DNA of 5,938 bases from Lachnospiraceae bacterium (GTDB taxonomy: Bacteria > Bacillota > Clostridia > Lachnospirales > Lachnospiraceae): assembly GCA_017391545.1 (NCBI GenBank), contig JAFOYD010000210.1:1-5938 (forward strand). The letters run 5' to 3'. The translations under genes and the position numbers were made by a program. The notes under the pieces were generated by a model that was not told where the DNA came from, did not search any database, and saw only the letters and a list, made by a program, of their open reading frames with translations. This document shows positions 1 through 5,012 of the stretch, in pieces (position 1 is the stretch's first letter; every line of letters begins with the position of its first letter).

Positions 1-279
1 GACGCGTCCTCCGACCGTTGACTTCACAAGGAATGTTCCCTGATATACAAACTCCGCTGAGACCTTGACATTTTTTTTCGTCATCGTGAAGGTATACTGA
101 TTGTCTTTTCCGCTTACCGGTGTGACAGCCACCTTCTTTCCGTCTGCATCAACGACTGCCAGCGAGTCCTTTTTGAGCTGATAGCCGTCATCGGGAACCA
201 CTGTGATCGTCACTGTATCATTGACCTCCGGATCTGTGGTGTCTGTGGTAAGGGAACCGCCCACCGTCGACAACAGGGA
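1..279 (-). repeat. Tandem InlB-B-like repeats, second copy cut by the left edge
   Basis: Residues 464-540 form one unit beginning STVGGSL and ending with the pattern T-x-T-M-x-K-K-N-V-K-V-S-A-E-F, which is typical of divergent InlB B-repeat domains in Firmicutes surface proteins. A new unit starts at about residue 548 with KSTVGGRV, so at least two copies exist. These repeats commonly serve as spacers or adhesive modules. Confidence 0.65.
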
Positions 280-1668
280 TATCCTGCTGTAGTCTGTCTC
301 TTCATAGGGGGAATCATCCAGTTTTCCGAGCACGTCCATATCATTGACAAGCTGTTTTAGCACATCGTTCAATTTGGACATGGAATCGCCTGCTGCCGAT
401 ATATTGTTCAGAATATCAGGTACCATGTCCATGATGTGTCCCATCCGCTCTGAAACCGTATTCACTTCGTTGACGTTATTATCCACAAAGTCAGAGAGCT
501 GACCTACCAGATCATCTCCTGCGTCAATGGCACCGTCAGCATACGCCTGCATCGTATCCACATCGCCCTTTACCGTGTCTGTGGCAGCATCCATATCATC
601 AATTGTCTTCTCGATCAGATCGTGAAGCTTATTGATCGCATTTCGAAGGGACTCGGCCTCATCGATTTCAATGAAAGGCTCCATCTGGCCTACGATGCCG
701 CCAATATCCTTACGCCCGTAAATGGTTCCATTGTTCGTGCTAAACGACACGATACCGGACTGACGCCCTGCGATACCGCCAATATTGTATCCGGTGTGCT
801 CATATCCCACTGTACCAGCGTTGGTACACTTTGAGATCATGCCGTCTGAAAACCCACAGATACCGCCTGTGTCAACACCACTGTAAAGTTCACTGTCATC
901 ATTGGATGTGAGATTTTTGATGATTCCTACACCACCCATCTCATCATCCTCTTCGACCCATGCGCTGTCATCATTGATACCTGCCCGATTCGTACAGGAA
1001 TTGATGACACCATGGTTGATACCGGCAATGCCTCCGGTCGAGTAGTATCCTGTAATTCTGCCGTTTACTGAGCACCCTGATAACGTACCTGTACTCTCAT
1101 TGATACCGGCAATGCCTCCTACCGTATCACGTCCGCTCACCGTTCCCTGAAACGTACAGTTCTGAATCAGGCCATAATTGATTCCACAGATACTTCCGAT
1201 ACACTCCTTTTCATTTTCCGATGAGATGTGTCCCTCTACCTTCAGATTTTGAACTACACCGTTGCTTTCGATATAGCGGAACAGTCCGACCACATATCCA
1301 TCCCCTACATAGTCAAAGCCTGCAATCGTATGACCTGCACCATCAAAGATTCCATTGAACACAGGAATCGTTTCAAATTCCCCCCCGGAAAGGTCAATAT
1401 CCGCTTTCAGCCTGATATACTTATCTTTTGACCATGCATCTATATAACACTTTTTTGCAAACGCAGCAAATTCTTCAGCAGTGCTGATCTCGATCTGCTC
1501 ATAGCTGGTTTCTTCTCCTGCATCCTGCTGTTTCGCTGTTTGTTCCTGTGCGTTCTTTTCCTCTGCCCTGATTCCCTGTACCGGAATCATACTGATGCCC
1601 ATGGCAAGCGCTAACGTCAGCGCAAGACTCTTTTTCCAATGTATTTTTCGCATATCGTTTCTACACAT
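1..1668 (-). CDS. Secreted GLUG-repeat protein with helical stalk and InlB-B-like repeats (partial, C-terminus off left edge)
   Basis: The frame is open from the start codon to the left edge, giving 556 visible residues with no stop. Residues 1-35 look like a signal peptide: basic start (MRKIHWKK), hydrophobic core LALTLALAMGISMI, probable cleavage after GIRA. Residues 60-150 contain a solenoid-capping type segment (FNGIFDGAGHTIAGF). Residues 173-330 carry GLUG-like repeats with the recurring core GGIAGIN/GGICGF/GGIAGR/GGIVGQ. Residues 333-452 are predicted helical, acidic and coiled-coil-like. From 464 a divergent InlB-B-type repeat begins (STVGGSL ... VTITVVPDDGYQLKK ... FTMTKKNVKVSAEF) and a second copy starts at the edge (STVGGRV). 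Such families are usually cell-surface or extracellular. The ATG at 1668 is 6 bases after GGAG; ATG 1671 (one codon earlier) and ATG 1653 are alternatives. It overlaps the transporter gene, implying one operon. The molecular function is unknown. The anchoring signal, if any, is off the window. Confidence 0.85.
   Translation of the reverse strand, partial: MCRNDMRKIHWKKSLALTLALAMGISMIPVQGIRAEEKNAQEQTAKQQDAGEETSYEQIEISTAEEFAAFAKKCYIDAWSKDKYIRLKADIDLSGGEFETIPVFNGIFDGAGHTIAGFDYVGDGYVVGLFRYIESNGVVQNLKVEGHISSENEKECIGSICGINYGLIQNCTFQGTVSGRDTVGGIAGINESTGTLSGCSVNGRITGYYSTGGIAGINHGVINSCTNRAGINDDSAWVEEDDEMGGVGIIKNLTSNDDSELYSGVDTGGICGFSDGMISKCTNAGTVGYEHTGYNIGGIAGRQSGIVSFSTNNGTIYGRKDIGGIVGQMEPFIEIDEAESLRNAINKLHDLIEKTIDDMDAATDTVKGDVDTMQAYADGAIDAGDDLVGQLSDFVDNNVNEVNTVSERMGHIMDMVPDILNNISAAGDSMSKLNDVLKQLVNDMDVLGKLDDSPYEETDYSRISLLSTVGGSLTTDTTDPEVNDTVTITVVPDDGYQLKKDSLAVVDADGKKVAVTPVSGKDNQYTFTMTKKNVKVSAEFVYQGTFLVKSTVGGRV
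313..672 (-). other. Acidic helical / coiled-coil-like segment of the secreted protein
   Basis: Residues 333-452 lack the glycine periodicity of the flanking repeats. They show hydrophobic residues at roughly 3-4 residue spacing with many Asp and Glu (for example AINKLHDLIEKTIDDMD and SKLNDVLKQLVNDMDVLGKL). The likely role is an extended stalk or oligomerisation segment between the two beta-rich regions. No catalytic motif is visible. The helical call is by eye. Confidence 0.6.
679..1152 (-). repeat. GLUG-like repeat region within the secreted protein
   Basis: This covers about residues 173-330. Successive units share a glycine core (GGIAGIN at 184-190 and 212-218, GGICGF at 268-273, GGIAGR at 297-302, GGIVGQ at 323-328). 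A cysteine (171, 199, 225, 281) stands before each unit's G-x-V/I-x-G strand, with serine 310 in the last unit. A less regular stretch at 228-265 separates the second and third cores. GLUG-type repeats are generally taken to form right-handed beta-solenoids on surface proteins; their ligand is not known here. Confidence 0.75.
1016..1119 (-). repeat. 20-base exact direct repeat coding for GGIAGI
   Basis: TTGATACCGGCAATGCCTCC, read on the plus strand, occurs at 1016-1035 and again at 1100-1119, 84 bases (28 codons) apart and in the same reading frame. It encodes the core of two neighbouring GLUG units. The exact match at DNA level, including third codon positions, points to a fairly recent unit duplication or gene conversion. 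Confidence 0.85.
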
Positions 1669-4165
1669 CATTTTCTCCCTCTTCCTTCTGCGTCAGTTTC
1701 ATGAGGTCACTTCCGTCATCCTGTTTCTGCTCCATCTTTCCCATGTTGACGAACAGGTTCGCATCACCGCGCACAAGTCCATGGAATTCACCGACAATCG
1801 TACCGTTGACCTGTCCCTGTATGATACCGTCCACGCGCATCAGACCACTTGCACGCTCCAGCTTCAGTGGTATGGAAACTGCAAACGAAGTCCTGTCGAT
1901 AATCTTTTCTCCCAACAGTAGAATCTGTGGCAGCACGAACATGACCGTAAAGATGGAGAGAATCGTACCTCTGCCGAGGCACTGACCAATACCGCACACA
2001 GCACCGTCTGAGGACATCTGTCCGATAAAGATTCCCGCGAGCGCAAGCATCGTACCTGATGTGACAATGGTCGGGAAGGCAAAGTTCATGGTCTCGATGA
2101 TGGCATCCTTTTTGGGCATTTTGTCCTTGAGCTCCATAAATCTTCCTGAAATGACAATCGCGTAGTCAATGTTCGCACCCATCTGAATGGAGGATACGAT
2201 CATGGCACTTAGGAAAAATACGTTTTTCTGCTGGATTGCCGGAACAGCGAAATTTACCCAGATCACGCCCTGAATGACCATGATCAGAAGCACCGGCATA
2301 CCAGCGGACATAAAGGTAAACAACAGTACCACCAGTACGGCAAGGATTGAGACTACGTTGACAACCGTATTATCCCGTTGAAAGGTCTTGTAAAGGTCAT
2401 ACTGGCTCATTGACTCACCCGGAATCAGTACCTCATTGACATCATAATATTTGCCTGCAATCTCATGCATCTCATCAAGAAACGCAAACGTCTCATCGCC
2501 TTCCTCCGGAAGTGTCAGATAGATGAGCATACGGCTGTAATCTTCGCCCTGCAGCTGGTCAAGTGCGATCTGCATCTGTGTGTGAGCATCCTCAAGCATC
2601 TCCATCAGATCATCATCCAGTGTGACATACCCTTCATCCACTTCATCGTAGAGGAACATGAACATATCAATCAGGGGTACGCTGTAGTTTGAAAAACCGT
2701 TTACGATCTTGGCATAATTCTCATCATTCACCGCATATGCCATGTACAACAGCTCCGCCACTTCATAGTCAAGCTCCAGAAGCTCCGAGAATTCCCTGGC
2801 GGTCAGCTTATCAGTCAGCATATAGCCGTCTATCGCTTCGATATTGGCAAGTCCCTGCGAATGGTCGACTTCCGGTCTGGCATCCAGCTCCTTTAACAGC
2901 TTTTTCTCCTTCTCGTAATTGCCTGCCGGAACGATCAGCGCCACAAAATTGTCGCTTCCAAAACTTTCATCGATCATCTCATCGACCAGCATCGCATCAC
3001 TCTGTACCGGTGTCTCAAGCTGTGTGTATCCATAAACATACGGACAGTGCGACTGAATGATATATGCACCTACCAACACGACAACAAAAAGGGGAGGTAC
3101 AATATACCTTGTCTTGTATGCGAATTTTCCAACAAACGGAATGTCCGGGATAAAACTCTTGTGCTTTGTCTTGTCCATCGCCTTACCAAAGAGCATGATC
3201 AGTCCCGGCATCAGTAAAAATACAGCAAGAAGGCTTAGTAAAATCGCCCTGATCAGGCACAGTGCCATATCGCTTCCGATACCAAACTGCATGAACATCA
3301 TGGCAATCAGTCCACCCATTGTCGTAAGTGAGCTTGAAAAGATTTCTGGAATCGCCTTGCTCAGCGCCATAATATCTGCCTCTCTGATACCAAGAGTCTG
3401 GTGCTCCTCCTTATAGCGGTTACAAAAAATGACTGCGTAATCGACTGACAGGGCAAGCTGCAGAACGATGGTAACGGAATTTGATACAAAGGAAATCGTT
3501 CCCATCATAAAATTCGTGCCCTTTGTAATCAATGCTGCCGAACAGAAAGTCAAAAGCAGTACCGGCACCTCCGCCCAGGTCTGTGAGGTGAGAAGCAGTA
3601 CGGAAACGACCACAATTGCAACGAGCACACTGATGACCGCCATTTCCTGTGCCAGCTGCTCTGCTGATGCATCTCCCATTGATGTGGATACATAGATATC
3701 ATAGCCGTCAAGCATTTCCTTCACTTCATCGAGCGCTGCAAGTGCACGGTCATCCGTTTCCTCATATCCAAAGGTAATATCGTACAATGCCGAGAAATTA
3801 TTGTAATGTTCCCTTGAATTGTCAAAGTCAAGCATAATGATGCTGTCAAGCGCATCAAGCTCCTGATAAATGCGGTCAGCTTCCTCATAAGGAATATTGC
3901 TCACCATTACCTTAGCCGTTCCATAGGTGATGAACTGCTCCTCCATGCGGTCAAGACCTTTGCTTGTCTCTGTCGTGTCCGGCAGATATGCCGACAGCGC
4001 GTTCTCCACTTTTACCCAGTTCATCGACACGACCGAAAAGATCAGTGCAATGCCAAATAACAGAAAAAATAAGTTACGTCTGTCAACAATAAAGGTAGCA
4101 ACCTTAATCATAAAGCTGCTGTTTTCATTGCTGCTCTTTGCTTCTTTTGCCATTTTAATAACCAT
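1661..4165 (-). CDS. MMPL/RND-family membrane transporter
   Basis: This 834-residue protein has the two-fold MMPL layout of about 12 membrane segments. TM1 is at 30-50, followed by an extracytoplasmic loop at 51-172. TM2-6 lie between 173 and 327 and TM7 at 352-371. A second, very acidic loop spans 372-598, and TM8-12 lie between 599 and 751. The paired Asp-Tyr motifs expected in TM4 and TM10 are present: LSVDYAVIFCNRYKEE (D242, Y243) and ANIDYAIVISGRF (D667, Y668). In studied MmpL proteins the equivalent residues relay protons to drive export, so this one is probably an active proton-driven exporter. Known relatives move lipids, glycolipids or hydrophobic drugs; the substrate here cannot be told. 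A glycine-periodic tail follows TM12. An in-frame stop just upstream limits the start to ATG 4165 or ATG 4153. AGAAAGG ends 1 base before the first and 13 before the second, so neither spacing is ideal. It is divergent from a TetR gene and overlaps the next gene by 8 bases. Confidence 0.93.
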   Translation of the reverse strand: MVIKMAKEAKSSNENSSFMIKVATFIVDRRNLFFLLFGIALIFSVVSMNWVKVENALSAYLPDTTETSKGLDRMEEQFITYGTAKVMVSNIPYEEADRIYQELDALDSIIMLDFDNSREHYNNFSALYDITFGYEETDDRALAALDEVKEMLDGYDIYVSTSMGDASAEQLAQEMAVISVLVAIVVVSVLLLTSQTWAEVPVLLLTFCSAALITKGTNFMMGTISFVSNSVTIVLQLALSVDYAVIFCNRYKEEHQTLGIREADIMALSKAIPEIFSSSLTTMGGLIAMMFMQFGIGSDMALCLIRAILLSLLAVFLLMPGLIMLFGKAMDKTKHKSFIPDIPFVGKFAYKTRYIVPPLFVVVLVGAYIIQSHCPYVYGYTQLETPVQSDAMLVDEMIDESFGSDNFVALIVPAGNYEKEKKLLKELDARPEVDHSQGLANIEAIDGYMLTDKLTAREFSELLELDYEVAELLYMAYAVNDENYAKIVNGFSNYSVPLIDMFMFLYDEVDEGYVTLDDDLMEMLEDAHTQMQIALDQLQGEDYSRMLIYLTLPEEGDETFAFLDEMHEIAGKYYDVNEVLIPGESMSQYDLYKTFQRDNTVVNVVSILAVLVVLLFTFMSAGMPVLLIMVIQGVIWVNFAVPAIQQKNVFFLSAMIVSSIQMGANIDYAIVISGRFMELKDKMPKKDAIIETMNFAFPTIVTSGTMLALAGIFIGQMSSDGAVCGIGQCLGRGTILSIFTVMFVLPQILLLGEKIIDRTSFAVSIPLKLERASGLMRVDGIIQGQVNGTIVGEFHGLVRGDANLFVNMGKMEQKQDDGSDLMKLTQKEEGENDV
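1675..1680 (-). promoter_or_regulatory. Ribosome binding site of the GLUG-repeat protein
   Basis: On the minus strand AGGGAG lies inside the last codons of the transporter gene, 6 bases before the ATG at 1668 and 3 bases before the ATG at 1671. The spacing favours 1668. Because site and start both lie within the upstream coding region, translation of the two genes may be coupled. Confidence 0.65.
1742..1843 (-). other. Bactofilin-like glycine-periodic tail of the transporter
   Basis: Residues 775-808, after the last membrane segment, read MRVDGIIQGQVNGTIVGEFH followed by GLVRGDANLFV. The alternating V/I and G pattern (G-x-x-x-G-x-V-x-G) is like a short beta-solenoid of the bactofilin (polymer-forming cytoskeletal) type, though too short for a full domain. 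If topology is standard, this tail is cytoplasmic. A role in self-assembly or partner docking is inference. Confidence 0.5.
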
Positions 4166-4208
4166 GCCTTTCTACAACCTGTGCATCCCTTTTGCGCCTG
4201 ATTTTTAC

Positions 4209-4221
4209 TGCACATCGTGCA
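4209..4221. promoter_or_regulatory. Inverted repeat TGCAC-ATC-GTGCA in the transporter leader
   Basis: A perfect 5-base inverted repeat with a 3-base centre lies between the candidate transporter promoter and its start codon. Its right half extends to GTGCATC (4217-4223), and the same heptamer recurs at 4181-4187. It could be an operator acting as a roadblock or a weak leader hairpin; chance is also possible at this length. Confidence 0.35.
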
Positions 4222-4246
4222 TCTGTCTGATTTTATCAACATGGGT

Positions 4247-4275
4247 ATTATAGTACAGCAATTTTTACCATACAA
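4247..4275 (-). promoter_or_regulatory. Candidate sigma-A promoter of the transporter operon
   Basis: On the minus strand a perfect TATAAT (4252-4247) is preceded by TTGTAT (4275-4270) with a 17-base spacer. The -10 matches consensus fully and the -35 matches in three of six positions. Transcription would start near 4240, leaving a leader of about 75 bases before ATG 4165. Confidence 0.6.
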
Positions 4276-4344
4276 TCGTCAGTTTTTGAATATCTGTTGT
4301 ATTTTGAACACTTTGCATTATTTTGTTGGATTTTACAGCAATTT
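4254..4344. repeat. Duplicated 11-base word TACAGCAATTT in the divergent control region
   Basis: TACAGCAATTT occurs at 4254-4264 and 4334-4344 in the same orientation, start to start 80 bases. Each copy lies inside the -35/-10 spacer of one of the two candidate promoters. A second word, GTATTATA, also occurs twice (4245-4252 and 4348-4355), overlapping each -10. These are the best candidates for regulator binding sites, though direct repeats are less usual than palindromes for TetR proteins. Confidence 0.5.
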
Positions 4345-4354
4345 GAAGTATTAT
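4326..4354 (+). promoter_or_regulatory. Candidate promoter of the TetR gene
   Basis: TTGGAT (4326-4331) and TATTAT (4349-4354) are separated by 17 bases upstream of the repressor gene. The -10 has one mismatch and the -35 three. The area is so AT-rich that other -10 choices are possible, such as TATAAA at 4352-4357. Confidence 0.4.
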
Positions 4355-4375
4355 AAATTTATAAACTTTATAAAC
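4351..4375. repeat. AT-rich palindrome and tandem 9-base repeat before the TetR gene
   Basis: TTATAAATTTATAA (4351-4364) is a perfect 14-base palindrome. It overlaps two adjacent copies of TTTATAAAC (4358-4366 and 4367-4375). It sits at or just after the candidate TetR -10, where a bound repressor would block its own transcription. Low sequence complexity makes this uncertain. Confidence 0.45.
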
Positions 4376-4392
4376 AAAAAAATACTCTTATG

Positions 4393-4398
4393 AAAGGA
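4393..4398 (+). promoter_or_regulatory. Ribosome binding site deciding the TetR start
   Basis: AAAGGA lies 9 bases before ATG 4408. The upstream in-frame ATG at 4390 has only AT-rich sequence before it with no Shine-Dalgarno match, so 4408 is the better start. Confidence 0.6.
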
Positions 4399-4407
4399 CT
4401 GATACGG

Positions 4408-4980
4408 ATGTCCAACAAGACAGAATACCGAAGTGCACTGCGCTCTAAGAAACTCATCAAAGAATCGTTTATTGAACTGCTTATGGAAAAGCCCTTTGAC
4501 AAAATCACAGTCATTGACATTGTGAACAGGGCAAATATCAACCGTGGCACCTTCTATGCCCACTATTCCGATATCAACCGGCTTGTGCATGCGATTGAGG
4601 AGGAGATTGTAGATGCGCTCTGCAAATTGCTTCTTGAGCTTAAATACCCAAATCCGATGGAAGATCCCCTTCCACTGTTTTTAAAGATTTCCGAATATCT
4701 CGACGAAAGCAAAGAATTGATCTATGCACTACTGCATTCCAACAATACAAGTACATTTATTTTTCAGCTTCCCGAGCTGATCGCCAGACAGCTGATTTCC
4801 TCCGAGAGCCTTGAACATGACATCCGGCTCGACCCTTTATTTATGGAAAGATGCCGTTTTTATGCCGGTGGCGCCGCCAGTCTGTATGCAGCCTGGTTTC
4901 AGGGCGCACTGGAAGGAAGCCTTACAGATGTCGCCTACACACTGGAAAAAATCGTCAAAGGCCAAAATAATAAGGTCTGA
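4408..4980 (+). CDS. TetR/AcrR-family transcriptional regulator
   Basis: The 190-residue protein has the classic TetR layout. The N-terminal DNA-binding domain is at about 10-60: helix LRSKKLIKESFIELLMEKPF, then the helix-turn-helix TVIDIVNRANINRGTFYAHY (residues 34-53), with the family hallmark G-T-F-Y-x-H-Y at 47-53. The rest is an all-helical ligand and dimerisation domain; its end (FYAGGAASLYAAWFQGALEG) resembles the Firmicutes-type TetR C-terminal domain. It is divergent from the transporter operon across about 240 bases, the usual arrangement for a local repressor that is released when an envelope-active compound or the pump substrate binds. The ligand is unknown. A longer form from ATG 4390 would add six residues (MKGLIR) but lacks a ribosome binding site. 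The stop codon is part of the terminator stem. Confidence 0.92.
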   Translation: MSNKTEYRSALRSKKLIKESFIELLMEKPFDKITVIDIVNRANINRGTFYAHYSDINRLVHAIEEEIVDALCKLLLELKYPNPMEDPLPLFLKISEYLDESKELIYALLHSNNTSTFIFQLPELIARQLISSESLEHDIRLDPLFMERCRFYAGGAASLYAAWFQGALEGSLTDVAYTLEKIVKGQNNKV

Positions 4981-4995
4981 CATTCGTCAGACCTT
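4972..4995. terminator. Bidirectional intrinsic terminator
   Basis: AAGGTCTGA (4972-4980) pairs perfectly with TCAGACCTT (4987-4995) around the 6-base loop CATTCG. On the minus strand the stem is followed by TTATTATTTT, a reasonable U-tract. On the plus strand a broken T-rich run follows (CATTTCTTTTATTCTATT). It lies between convergent genes and probably serves both. Confidence 0.8.
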
Positions 4996-5012
4996 CCGGC
5001 ATTTCTTTTATT

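Noticed and set aside
622..1431. Plus-strand frames of about 70 codons at 622-834 and 1228-1431
   Set aside because: They are antisense to the open GLUG-repeat frame and have no start signal or recognisable content.
1595..1985. Plus-strand open frames of 94-108 codons over the end of the transporter gene and the start of the secreted-protein gene
   Set aside because: They lie opposite strong minus-strand coding sequence, have no convincing ribosome binding site and give proteins without family features.
2465..3695. Series of plus-strand open frames of 75-123 codons across the transporter gene
   Set aside because: They are antisense to a well-supported MMPL protein with intact motifs and give low-complexity or Ser/Pro/His-rich translations typical of shadow frames.
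4390..4407. ATG 4390 as the TetR start
   Set aside because: It has no Shine-Dalgarno sequence, whereas ATG 4408 has AAAGGA at 9 bases.
4351..4590. Minus-strand frames of 60-79 codons across the TetR start
   Set aside because: They overlap the conserved TetR DNA-binding domain on the other strand and have no homology that I recognise.
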